DNA of 37,043 nucleotides from Desulfobacteraceae bacterium. Its GTDB lineage: Bacteria; Desulfobacterota; Desulfobacteria; Desulfobacterales; JAABSP01. The position numbers and the translations under genes were made by a program. Positions 23,105 through 31,120 of the stretch are shown here, one piece after another. Below the pieces are notes generated by a model. The model ran no database searches, was not told where the DNA came from, and worked only from the letters and a program-made list of their open reading frames with translations. Location: the NCBI GenBank assembly GCA_011390065.1, contig JAABTD010000017.1, positions 1 through 37,043 of the forward strand, given 5' to 3'. How positions within the stretch are numbered: position 1 is the first letter of the stretch; each line of letters begins with the position of its first letter.

Positions 23105-24406
23105 ATGGAACAGGTTATCGTCACCCACCGGAATACCGATTTCGACGCGATGGCGTCGCTGATCTGCGCATCCATCCTCTACCCGGAGGCGACCCCCATC
23201 CTTTCCCGGGCGGTCAATGCCAATGTCAAGGCGTTTTTGTCGATCCACAAGGACATCTTTGAAACCATCTTCTGGGACGACATCGATCCCGACCGGGTTC
23301 GACGTCTGATCGTGGTGGATGTCAACCGTTGGAATCGACTGGGCCGGGCCCAGGCCCTCCGGGACAAATCGGACCTCGACATCGTCTTGTGGGACCACCA
23401 CGCGCCGCCGGGGGACATCGCCGCCGGGTGGCAGTGTCAGGAGCCGATGGGGGCCGTCATCACCCTGATGCTTCGCAAGCTCATCGCCGACGACCGGCCC
23501 CTGAGCCCCATGCAGGCCACCCTCTTTCTGGCGGGCCTTTACGAAGACACCGGCAGTCTCCTGTTCCCCGCCACCCGGCCCGAAGACGCCCGGGCCGCTG
23601 CTTTCCTGCTGGAAAAGGGCGCCGATCTGGCCATTGTAGGCAACCTGCTCAGACCCGCCTATGGCGAAAAGCAGAAGGACATACTTTTCAACATGCTCCA
23701 GGAGACCCGGCGGGAGACCATCAACGGGTACAGCATCAGTTTTAACCGGCAGCGGACCAAGGGGCATGTGGGGGGGTTGTCGGTGGTGGTCAACATGTAC
23801 CGCCAGATCCTCAACGTCGATGCGGCCTTCGGCATCTTCTCCAACAAAGACGATCGGTGCATGGTCATCGGCCGGAGCGCTGTGGAAGCCCTGGATTTGG
23901 GCGCCGTCATGCGGCGCCTGGGCGGCGGAGGCCACCCCGCGGCGGGATCGGCCATGCTCAAATCGGCCAACCCCGAAGCCATCGAGGGAATGATCCGGGA
24001 CCTGATCCAGGGCAACCAGCAAGCCTCGGTTCAGATCAGCGACCTCATGTCCTTCCCGGTGACCGCCGTCCCACCGGACATCCCCATGAAGGAGGCCGCC
24101 ATGATCCTCCGGGAAAAGGGCTGCACCGGCATGCCGGTGGTGGATAGCGACGGGCGCATCCTGGGGATTATCTCGCGGCGGGATTTCGCCAAACTCCGGC
24201 AGGACCGACAATACGACGCCCCGGTCAAAGCGTTCATGAGCGCCAACGTCGTGACCATCGAACCCGACATCAGCCCCATGCAGGCGGTCCGTCTCATGAT
24301 CCGCCACGACATCGGCCGGCTGCCGGTGGTGGAAGACGGGCGGCTCATCGGCATCATCACCCGGTCCGACGCCATGACCTATTTCTACGACCTGCTTCCC
24401 TCCTGA
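23105..24406 (+). CDS. DHH/DHHA1 phosphoesterase-like protein with two CBS domains
   Basis: A 433-residue protein. The DHH domain has THRNTDFDAMAS (metal-binding Asp pair), LIVVDVNRW and VLWDHHAPPGD; the DHHA1 domain ends in RRLGGGGHPAAGSAML. After residue 310 come two CBS domains (around VTAVPPDIPMKEAAMILREKG and VVTIEPDISPMQAVRLMIRHD), which usually bind adenine nucleotides. The same order, DHH-DHHA1-CBS-CBS, forms the N-terminus of a longer protein in related bacteria that ends in a poly(A)/CCA polymerase domain. That domain is absent here and a helicase gene follows instead, 14 bases on. Likely activities are cleavage of short oligonucleotides or cyclic dinucleotides under nucleotide control. 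The ATG at 23105 gives the conserved start; the open frame extends upstream in overlap with the previous gene. Confidence 0.85.
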   Translation: MEQVIVTHRNTDFDAMASLICASILYPEATPILSRAVNANVKAFLSIHKDIFETIFWDDIDPDRVRRLIVVDVNRWNRLGRAQALRDKSDLDIVLWDHHAPPGDIAAGWQCQEPMGAVITLMLRKLIADDRPLSPMQATLFLAGLYEDTGSLLFPATRPEDARAAAFLLEKGADLAIVGNLLRPAYGEKQKDILFNMLQETRRETINGYSISFNRQRTKGHVGGLSVVVNMYRQILNVDAAFGIFSNKDDRCMVIGRSAVEALDLGAVMRRLGGGGHPAAGSAMLKSANPEAIEGMIRDLIQGNQQASVQISDLMSFPVTAVPPDIPMKEAAMILREKGCTGMPVVDSDGRILGIISRRDFAKLRQDRQYDAPVKAFMSANVVTIEPDISPMQAVRLMIRHDIGRLPVVEDGRLIGIITRSDAMTYFYDLLPS

Positions 24407-24420
24407 TCGGCCGCCGCCCC

Positions 24421-25821
24421 TTGCAGATCACCCTCAAAAACCGTCTGTTCCTTTCAGATGTTCCCGACGGCCTGGCCGCCCAACTCAAGGACCGGCTCCG
24501 GTTTAAAAACCCCAAATGGCTGGAAAACGAGCGGCAGGGGCGATGGAATCAGGGGGTGCCGGAATACCTGTCTTTCTGCCGCGAGACGCCGAACGGCGGT
24601 CTGGCCATCCCCCGTGGGTATATCCGGCATCTGATCCTTTTGTGCCGCAAGGCGGGGATTCCTCACGAAATCGACGACCGGCGCCGTTCCTTTCCGCCGG
24701 TGGATTTCCGGTTCTCCGGCGAGTTGGCCGCCTTTCAAGAGACGGCGGTCTCCGCCATGCTGTCCAAGGATTTCGGCGTCCTGTGCGCCCCCACCGGCAG
24801 CGGTAAAACCGTCATGGCCCTTTCCATGATCGCCCGGCGGCGCCAGCCGGCCCTGATCGTGGTCCATACCCGGGAACTGGCCGATCAGTGGGTGAACCGG
24901 ATCGGGTCGTTTCTCTCCATCCCCGAAGCCGAGGTGGGGTTCATCGGCGGTGGAAAGCGGGAGACGGGGAGAACGGTCACCGTGGCGCTGATCCAGTCGC
25001 TCTACAAATGCGCCGGGGAGGCGGCCCGTCATACCGGTTATCTCATCGTGGATGAATGCCACCGGACCCCCAGCCGCACCTTCACCGAAGCGGTGAGCGC
25101 CTTTGATTCACGCTGCCTGCTGGGTCTGTCCGCCACTCCCTGGCGACGGGACAAGCTCTCCCGGCTCATCTACTGGCATCTGGGAGATCTTCACCATGAA
25201 GTGCAGACCACCGATCTGGTGGAAAAAGGCCATATACTGCAAGCCGAGGTCATCGTCCGGGAGACCGAATTCGAAGCCCGTTCCGATCCGGTTCGGGACT
25301 ACAGCAAGATGCTCTCGGAACTGACCCATGACGACGGGCGCAACCACCTTGTCGCCGCCGACGTGGCCGCAGAGGCGGCCCGGGAGCGGGGGGCCATTCT
25401 GGTGTTGTCGGACCGGAAACACCACTGCGAAACCCTCCAGGCCATCCTCCGGTTCCGCCACGGCATCCCGGCGGGTCTGCTCACCGGAGATCTGAGTCCG
25501 GCCAAACGCCGGGAGGTCCTGGACCGGCTCAACGCCGGCGAGATGCGGGTCCTGGTGGCCACGGGCCAGCTCGTGGGCGAAGGGTTCGACTGCCCGGACC
25601 TCTCCACTTTGTTCATCGCCACCCCCATCCGGTTCAGCGGCCGGGTGATCCAGTACCTGGGCCGGGTCCTCCGTCCCTCGCCGGGCAAAAAAACGGCCCG
25701 GGTCTACGATTATGTGGACGTCAAGGTCGGCCCGCTCCAGGCGGCGGCCCAGGCCCGGCAGCGCGCTTACAGCGGCATCCGCCCCGACTATGCCGAAGAA
25801 GCCTCCGGCAGCACCAGCTGA
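24421..25821 (+). CDS. Superfamily 2 DEAD/DEAH-type helicase
   Basis: A 466-residue ATP-dependent helicase. Motifs in order are Q-like FQETAVSAML, Walker A APTGSGKTVMAL (about residues 122-133), motif Ia VVHTRELADQW, DECH in LIVDECHRTPS, SATPWRRD, and in the second domain VLVATGQLVGEGFDCPDL and QYLGRVLRPSPGKK. The organisation resembles the XPB/type III restriction helicase-like group rather than RNA helicases. The first 100 residues have no known domain. The start is a TTG without a clear ribosome site, 14 bases after the DHH-CBS stop, so translation probably depends on coupling. The last 34 bases overlap the convergent small cysteine-protein gene. The co-operonic DHH protein suggests a joint nucleic-acid processing role, by inference. 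Confidence 0.88.
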   Translation: MQITLKNRLFLSDVPDGLAAQLKDRLRFKNPKWLENERQGRWNQGVPEYLSFCRETPNGGLAIPRGYIRHLILLCRKAGIPHEIDDRRRSFPPVDFRFSGELAAFQETAVSAMLSKDFGVLCAPTGSGKTVMALSMIARRRQPALIVVHTRELADQWVNRIGSFLSIPEAEVGFIGGGKRETGRTVTVALIQSLYKCAGEAARHTGYLIVDECHRTPSRTFTEAVSAFDSRCLLGLSATPWRRDKLSRLIYWHLGDLHHEVQTTDLVEKGHILQAEVIVRETEFEARSDPVRDYSKMLSELTHDDGRNHLVAADVAAEAARERGAILVLSDRKHHCETLQAILRFRHGIPAGLLTGDLSPAKRREVLDRLNAGEMRVLVATGQLVGEGFDCPDLSTLFIATPIRFSGRVIQYLGRVLRPSPGKKTARVYDYVDVKVGPLQAAAQARQRAYSGIRPDYAEEASGSTS

Positions 25822-26078
25822 AACCGGGTCTTCCCGCCCTTCAGCACCACCCAGAGTTCAGGAGATCCGCCGGAGCAGCCGCCCGGCACGCTTCCCCCGG
25901 ACGGGCAGCCCTGGACATGACAAATGTTTTCCAGCATCACTTTCAGAAAGGGAACCGGGTCCATGCCCACGGCGTCGCAGAATCCGGCCCAGATTTCCGC
26001 CTCCTTCCACCCGAATCCGCCGATGTTTCGAAATACCGATGCGATCTGCTCCTCGCAGGAACTGATGGTTGTATCCAT
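25788..26078 (-). CDS. Small cysteine-containing protein (96 aa), unknown function
   Basis: A short protein with five cysteines, C8, C34, C53, C58 and C68. The last three are in a Gly-rich loop (CHVQGCPSGGSVPGGCSGGS) that could bind a metal or a cluster. The first 50 residues are helical with a GWKEAEIWAGFCDAVGMD segment. A strand-like C-terminus follows. The start at 26078 has GGGAGA about six bases upstream; open frame upstream of it runs into promoter sequence. The gene has its own promoter, overlapping that of the lyase operon, and its 3' end overlaps the helicase gene by 34 bases. I do not recognise the family. Being divergent from a sulfur-amino-acid lyase, it may relate to sulfide or metal handling; this is speculative. 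Confidence 0.65.
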   Translation of the reverse strand: MDTTISSCEEQIASVFRNIGGFGWKEAEIWAGFCDAVGMDPVPFLKVMLENICHVQGCPSGGSVPGGCSGGSPELWVVLKGGKTRFQLVLPEASSA

Positions 26079-26136
26079 GATGTTCTCCCGCCATGTACAG
26101 GTAAAATCCGTAAAGCCGTTGCGCTGGTGAAAAAGT

Positions 26137-26166
26137 TTGCAAGCACTGATGGACATCCTATATATT
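26137..26166 (+). promoter_or_regulatory. Promoter of the lyase-zraSR operon
   Basis: TTGCAA at 26137-26142 (4 of 6) and TATATT at 26161-26166 (5 of 6) are 18 bases apart, with the lyase start 75 bases further on. The -10 box overlaps the -10 box of the opposing promoter. Confidence 0.5.
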
Positions 26167-26185
26167 GAAATAAAGTCCGCGTCAA
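26157..26185 (-). promoter_or_regulatory. Promoter of the small cysteine-protein gene
   Basis: On the minus strand TTGACG (complement of 26180-26185, 5 of 6) and TATAGG (complement of 26157-26162, 4 of 6) are 17 bases apart. The expected start site lies about 70 bases before the gene. It faces and overlaps the lyase promoter, so the two polymerases cannot bind together. Confidence 0.5.
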
Positions 26186-26240
26186 TGGACCGCCGCCCAT
26201 TGTCGTCGAATCCCGCGACCCCGCCGGCAAGGAGGCTCCC

Positions 26241-27446
26241 ATGAAACAGACCAAACCAACCAGGCCCCTCTCTCTGGAGACGCAGATCGTTCACGGCGTC
26301 CACACCGTCCACACCACCTCCCTGGACCTGGTGGCCCCCATTCATATGACGTCAACCTACCGGTTCCAGTCCGCCGATCATGGGGCCGGCATCTTCGACG
26401 GAACGGAAGAGGGGTTCGTGTACACCCGGATCGGCAATCCCACCGTGGCCCTTTTGCAGGAGAAGATGGCGGTTCTGGAGGGGGGCGAAGCGGCCATCGC
26501 CACGGCTTCGGGCATGTCGGCCATTGCCGCGGTGGGCCTCTCTCTGGCCAAGCCGGGGGATAATTTCGTCTCCTGCACCACCCTGTACGGCGGGACTTTT
26601 TCCCTGTTCAACCGCCATTTCAAGGATCTCTCCATCGAATCCCGGTTCATCGCGCCATCGACCGGCCGCACCGCCGAACAGATTGAAGCGCTGATCGACG
26701 ACCGGACCCGCTTTCTTTACATGGAGACCCCCGCCAATCCCACCCTGGACATCCTGGACATCCGGCTCTGGGGATCGGTGGCCCAAAAACACGGCATCCC
26801 CCTGGTCGTTGACAACACCTTCGCCTCGCCTTACCTCCAGCGCCCCTTAGAACTGGGGGCCGAAATCGTGGTCCACTCCGCCACCAAATACCTGGGAGGG
26901 CACGGCGACATCATCGGCGGCGTCATCGTGAGCAACGCCGCCATAATCGACCGCATCCGGCAGGAATACGCCCATCATTACGGACCGGCCATGAGCCCGT
27001 TCAACGCCTGGCTGTTTCTGCGCGGCATCAAGACCCTGGCCCTGCGCATGGAGCGCCACTGCGACAGCGGCCTCAGGATCGCCCAGTGGCTGGACGCCCA
27101 TCCCAAGGTCGACGCCGTCCACTACCCGGGTCTGCCCTCTCATCCGGGCCACGGCGTCGCCCGGGATCAGATGCGCAAATTCGGCGGGATGCTCGCCTTT
27201 GAGGTCAAAGGGGGACTGGCCGCCGGCAAGACCATCATGAACGCGGTCTCGCTGTGCATCCTGGCCGTCAGCCTGGGGGACTGCGAAACCCTGATCCAGC
27301 ACCCGGCTTCCATGACCCACGCCACCTACACGCCGGCGGAACGGAAGGAAGCGGGGATCGGCGAAGGGCTGATCCGGCTGTCGGTGGGGCTGGAGGATCC
27401 GGACGATATTATCGCGGATCTGGAGGGGGCGTTGGATCTTGCATGA
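26241..27446 (+). CDS. PLP-dependent Cys/Met metabolism enzyme, methionine gamma-lyase-like
   Basis: A 401-residue cytoplasmic PLP enzyme of the cystathionine gamma-synthase/methionine gamma-lyase family. The PLP lysine is K216 in VHSATKYLGGHGD. Y61 and R63 (VYTRIGNPT) bind the cofactor phosphate of the neighbouring subunit, Y116 stacks on the ring, and D191 (VVDNTFASP) contacts its nitrogen. The C-terminal ILAVSLGDCETLIQHPASM and RLSVGLED are closest to methionine gamma-lyases, which release methanethiol, ammonia and 2-oxobutyrate. However, the active-site Cys that follows the tyrosine in known methionine lyases is Gly here (LYGGTF), as in cystathionine enzymes, so the substrate is not settled. 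AAGGAGG precedes the start. Its stop overlaps the zraS start as ATGA. Confidence 0.9.
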   Translation: MKQTKPTRPLSLETQIVHGVHTVHTTSLDLVAPIHMTSTYRFQSADHGAGIFDGTEEGFVYTRIGNPTVALLQEKMAVLEGGEAAIATASGMSAIAAVGLSLAKPGDNFVSCTTLYGGTFSLFNRHFKDLSIESRFIAPSTGRTAEQIEALIDDRTRFLYMETPANPTLDILDIRLWGSVAQKHGIPLVVDNTFASPYLQRPLELGAEIVVHSATKYLGGHGDIIGGVIVSNAAIIDRIRQEYAHHYGPAMSPFNAWLFLRGIKTLALRMERHCDSGLRIAQWLDAHPKVDAVHYPGLPSHPGHGVARDQMRKFGGMLAFEVKGGLAAGKTIMNAVSLCILAVSLGDCETLIQHPASMTHATYTPAERKEAGIGEGLIRLSVGLEDPDDIIADLEGALDLA

Positions 27447-29242
27447 TTGAAGAGGGTTCCGCCGCCGCATCCGTTTCTACCGCCCGCTTCTGGCCCGGCG
27501 GCATCCCCCCCTGGCTCTTTCTGGGGGCTCTTGCCATCCTGTTTCCCATCTTCACCCTCATGACCCTCCAGAACCTCAACCGGCAGAAAGAGAACAGCAT
27601 CAGGCTGCTGACGGAGAAGGGCGCCGCCCTGATCCGCTCTTTCGAGGCCGGAACCCGCACCGGCATGGGGATGATGGGCATGGGACGGATGTACGGCGGG
27701 AACCCCGATTTCAAGCTTCAGCGGCTGCTCATGGAAACAGCCCAACAGCCGGACATCGCCTATCTGCTGGTGGCCGACGCAGACGGCCGGGTCCTGGCCC
27801 ACAGCGACCCAGACCGCATCGACCGCCGATACGGGTCGGATCTCAACATGGCCGATGCGGTCCGATCCGAGGCCCTGCGGTGGCGCACCGTCCAGAGGCC
27901 CGACGGCGCCCGGATCTTCGAGGTCTTCCGTCGATTTTTCCCCACCCGCGCCCCCCAGGGCCATATGGGCATGGGCCGCCATATGTGGCCGGGACGGGGC
28001 CCCGACCCCGAAGCGCCCACCGCCATCTTCGTGGGCCTCGACATGAGCACCGTGGAGGCGGCCCGGCGCGTGGACCAGCGCCACACAGTGGTCATGGGCG
28101 CCATCTTCCTCTTTCTGGGGTTCGCCGGCATCTTTCTCCTGTTTCTGACCCACAACTACCGGTCGGCCCGGAGGTCCCTGTCGCGGGTTCAGGCATTTTC
28201 CGACACCCTGGTGGAAAACATTCCCGTGGGGCTCCTGGCCACTGACGGCGCCGGTCGCGTGATCTCCTTTAACCAGACCGCCGCCGCCATCCTCGATCGC
28301 CGCCCGGAAGACGTCATCGGCAAGCCCCTCCGGGACGAAATCCCGACGGCCCTGTGGGGACCGGTCAGGGATCTGGAAATCGGCAACGCCATTCCCGAAC
28401 AGGAAATCGACTGCCCCCTGGGGCCGGATCGGGCGATCCCCCTGGCGGTGACCGCTTCCCGGCTCCACGACGAAACCGGCGGGTTTCTCGGATATGTGCT
28501 TGTGTTCAAGGACCTCAGTGAAATCCGGGCCCTCCGGAAACGCATCGAAAAAAACGAGCGGCTGGCGGCGGTGGGCCGACTGGCCGCCGGAGTGGCCCAT
28601 GAGATCCGCAACCCTTTGAGTTCGGTCAAGGGATTCGCCACCTATTTCCGGGAGCGGTATCCGAATGTTCCCGAAGACCGGGAGGCGGCCGACATCCTTA
28701 TCGGCGAGGTGGATCGTCTCAACCGGGTGGTCAACGGCCTTCTGGAATTCGCCCGACCCGTCACCCTCTCCCCATCCCCCATCGACCTGAAACGCTTCAT
28801 CGATGCCTCCCTTCAGCTGATAAAAAAGCGGGCCGAAGAGGCCGGCATCGTCATCACAACCCAAATCGGCGCGGACGCAGGAAAAGCAGTGATCGACGCG
28901 GACCGAATCAACCAGGTGCTCCTCAACCTCTACCTCAATGCCGTGGAAGCCATGGCGTCCGGCGGCATCCTGACCGTGGCCGTCGATCGGGACGAAGCCA
29001 ACCGGCCTGTGATTCGGGTTTCAGACGCCGGGGCCGGCATCGACCCCGAAGACCTTCCCCGCGTCTTCGATCCCTATTTTACCACCAAACCTTCCGGCAC
29101 CGGCCTGGGGCTGGCCATCGCCGACAACATCATGAAAGCCCACGGCGGCCGCCTCGACATCGTCAGCCGGAAGGGCCGGGGAACCACCGTCGCCCTCGTC
29201 TTCGACACGGACACGGGACAGGAGAAGCAACAAAAATCATGA
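27443..29242 (+). CDS. zraS: ZraS-like sensor histidine kinase
   Basis: A 599-residue membrane sensor kinase. TM1 is at about 22-42 and TM2 at 215-236, enclosing a periplasmic domain. In E. coli ZraS, which senses Zn2+ and envelope stress, the corresponding domain contains a GMGM stretch and an LHSDPDK motif. Here these are TRTGMGMMGMGRM (71-83) and AHSDPDRID, and a second Met/His patch HMGMGRHMW lies at 174-182. After TM2 there is a PAS domain (about 255-365), which E. coli ZraS lacks as I recall it. The phosphoacceptor is H386 in VAHEIRNPLSSVKG, followed by N-, G1- and G2-boxes (NLYLNAVEAM, DAGAGIDPED, GTGLGLAI). It starts inside the lyase stop codon and ends overlapping zraR. Confidence 0.88.
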   Translation: MIEEGSAAASVSTARFWPGGIPPWLFLGALAILFPIFTLMTLQNLNRQKENSIRLLTEKGAALIRSFEAGTRTGMGMMGMGRMYGGNPDFKLQRLLMETAQQPDIAYLLVADADGRVLAHSDPDRIDRRYGSDLNMADAVRSEALRWRTVQRPDGARIFEVFRRFFPTRAPQGHMGMGRHMWPGRGPDPEAPTAIFVGLDMSTVEAARRVDQRHTVVMGAIFLFLGFAGIFLLFLTHNYRSARRSLSRVQAFSDTLVENIPVGLLATDGAGRVISFNQTAAAILDRRPEDVIGKPLRDEIPTALWGPVRDLEIGNAIPEQEIDCPLGPDRAIPLAVTASRLHDETGGFLGYVLVFKDLSEIRALRKRIEKNERLAAVGRLAAGVAHEIRNPLSSVKGFATYFRERYPNVPEDREAADILIGEVDRLNRVVNGLLEFARPVTLSPSPIDLKRFIDASLQLIKKRAEEAGIVITTQIGADAGKAVIDADRINQVLLNLYLNAVEAMASGGILTVAVDRDEANRPVIRVSDAGAGIDPEDLPRVFDPYFTTKPSGTGLGLAIADNIMKAHGGRLDIVSRKGRGTTVALVFDTDTGQEKQQKS

Positions 29243-30621
29243 CCCCTGAGAACACAGTACTGGTGGTTGACGACGATGCGGCCCACCGCACCATGCTCAA
29301 GACCCTTCTGAGGGGCTGGGGATACGCCGTCGCCGAAGCCGACGACGGGCAGACCGCCGTCGAACAGGTGGAAAAGGGGCCTTTCGACCTGGCGCTCATG
29401 GACATCCGGATGCTCAAGGTGTCGGGCATCGAGGCGCTGGAACGGATCAAGACGCTCAACCCGGCCATCCCGGTGATCGTCATGACGGCCTATTCCTCGG
29501 TGGAAACCGCCGTGGCGGCGCTTAAAAAAGGGGCCTACGACTATTTGACCAAACCCCTGGATTTTGAAAAGCTCCGGGTGACCATGGAGCGGGCCATGGA
29601 GCATACCCGGTTGAAAGATGAAAATCGCCGGCTCAAGGCCGAACTCGGGGACCGGTTCGACCGGCGTCGGATCATTGGCCGGAGCGCGGCCATGGCAGGT
29701 CTGCTGGAAACGGTGGCCCAGGCGGCGCCCTCTGAGGCCACGATCATGATCACCGGCGAATCGGGCGCCGGAAAAGAGCTGATCGCCGCGGCGGTCCACT
29801 ACAACAGCCCGCGGAAAGACGGCCCCTTTGTCAAGATCAACTGCGCCGCCATTACCGAGACCCTGTTGGAATCGGAACTTTTCGGCCATGAAAAAGGGGC
29901 CTTCACCGGCGCCGATCGGCGAAAGGAGGGGCGGTTTGTTCAGGCCTCCGGCGGCAGCCTCTTTCTGGACGAGGTGAGCGAAATGGCCCTCACCATGCAG
30001 GCCAAGCTCCTCCGGGTCCTCCAGGAACGGGAGCTGACCCGGGTGGGCGGCGAGGCGGTCATCCCCGTGGATGTCCGGGTCATCGCCGCCACCAACAAGG
30101 ACTTGGCGGATCTCATCGCCCAAGGGGGCTTCCGCGAGGACCTTTACTATCGCCTCAATGTGGTGAGCCTCCACGTGCCGCCCCTGCGGGAGCGGCGGGA
30201 GGACATCCCCCTGCTGGCCGATCATTTTCTCCATCTTTTTGCCGAAAAAAACCGAAAACCCGTCAAGGGCTTCACTCCGGAGGCCATGGACCGACTGACC
30301 CGGGGGGACTGGCCGGGCAATGTGCGGGAATTGATGAACGCAGTGGAACGCGCCGTGGTCCTGACCCGGGCCGAGTACCTGGATGAAAAAGATTTTACCG
30401 GCGTCGGACCCGCTCCCTTCCGTGAACCGAATCCGGCCGCCGTCCCTGAACCGGGAACCGCCGCTCGCTCCCGCGGCGACGTTTCCCTTGAAGATGTGGA
30501 AAAAGCCACTATCTTACAGACCATGGCGGCCACGGGCGGCAACAAAAGCGAAGCGGCCCGCCGTCTGGGCATCACCCGGAAGACGCTTCACAAAAAACTG
30601 AAAGCCTACGGCGTGATGTGA
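29239..30621 (+). CDS. zraR: ZraR-like sigma-54-dependent response regulator
   Basis: A 460-residue NtrC-family activator and the cognate regulator of the kinase just upstream. The receiver domain has the phosphoacceptor D55 (LALMDIRML), the DDD acidic pocket at 11-13 and the conserved K105 (LTKPLD). The AAA+ domain has Walker A GESGAGKE at 173-180 and the sigma-54-contact loop GAFTGA at 220-225. A Fis-type helix-turn-helix ends the chain (NKSEAARRLGITRKTLHKKL). A Pro/Ala-rich linker of about 40 residues separates the last two domains. Its start overlaps the zraS stop by four bases. It should drive sigma-54 promoters, but none with correct -24/-12 spacing was found in the gaps examined. Confidence 0.92.
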   Translation: MTPENTVLVVDDDAAHRTMLKTLLRGWGYAVAEADDGQTAVEQVEKGPFDLALMDIRMLKVSGIEALERIKTLNPAIPVIVMTAYSSVETAVAALKKGAYDYLTKPLDFEKLRVTMERAMEHTRLKDENRRLKAELGDRFDRRRIIGRSAAMAGLLETVAQAAPSEATIMITGESGAGKELIAAAVHYNSPRKDGPFVKINCAAITETLLESELFGHEKGAFTGADRRKEGRFVQASGGSLFLDEVSEMALTMQAKLLRVLQERELTRVGGEAVIPVDVRVIAATNKDLADLIAQGGFREDLYYRLNVVSLHVPPLRERREDIPLLADHFLHLFAEKNRKPVKGFTPEAMDRLTRGDWPGNVRELMNAVERAVVLTRAEYLDEKDFTGVGPAPFREPNPAAVPEPGTAARSRGDVSLEDVEKATILQTMAATGGNKSEAARRLGITRKTLHKKLKAYGVM

Positions 30622-30646
30622 CCACTGATGAAAGGAGATCTGCTGT

Positions 30647-31111
30647 ATGGCGCGAACCAATGCCTATCTCATACGATGCCCCTCCTGCGGAACCCAAAAC
30701 CGGATCCCGGCGGATCGGGCGGGACAGACCGCCAAATGTGGGAAGTGCCAGTCCTCTGTGGCCACGGACATCCTCCTGACCGCTGCGCCGGTTATGGTCA
30801 CGGATCGGGATTTCGAGATGAAGGTTCTCAAATCCCCGTTGCCGGTGCTGATGGACTGCTGGGCGCCGTGGTGCGGCCCCTGCCGGACCATGACTCCGGT
30901 GATGGCCGCACTGGCCAGGGAGTGGCAGGGGAAAGCCCGGGTGGGAAAGCTCAACATCGACCAGAACCCTTTGACCGCCACGCGGTTCCAGGTGATGAGC
31001 GTCCCCACCTTTCTCATCTTCGACAACGGGCGGCTCAAGGAGACCATTCCCGGCGCCGTCCAGAAGGAGATCCTCCAAACGAAAATGCGCCCTTACCTTT
31101 ACGGGGCGTAA
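30647..31111 (+). CDS. trxC: Thioredoxin 2-type protein with N-terminal zinc ribbon
   Basis: A 154-residue cytoplasmic disulfide reductase. The N-terminus has four zinc-ligand cysteines, C11-x2-C14 and C31-x2-C34, as in thioredoxin 2. The thioredoxin fold has the redox pair C76 and C79 in CWAPWCGPCR and the cis-Pro loop in MSVPTFLIFDNG. An additional Cys (C71) lies just before the active site. AAAGGAG lies about ten bases before the start. It follows zraR by 25 bases, so its expression may be linked to the two-component system, which would suit thiol or metal stress. The hypothetical gene follows after 9 bases. Confidence 0.92.
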   Translation: MARTNAYLIRCPSCGTQNRIPADRAGQTAKCGKCQSSVATDILLTAAPVMVTDRDFEMKVLKSPLPVLMDCWAPWCGPCRTMTPVMAALAREWQGKARVGKLNIDQNPLTATRFQVMSVPTFLIFDNGRLKETIPGAVQKEILQTKMRPYLYGA

Positions 31112-31120
31112 GGAACAAAG

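Noticed and set aside
26124-26142. Sigma-54-like site (TGG...TTTGCA) upstream of the lyase-zraSR operon, expected for a ZraR-controlled promoter
   Set aside because: The GG and GC doublets are separated by 11 bases, not the required 10, and the -24 element lacks the CAC of the consensus.
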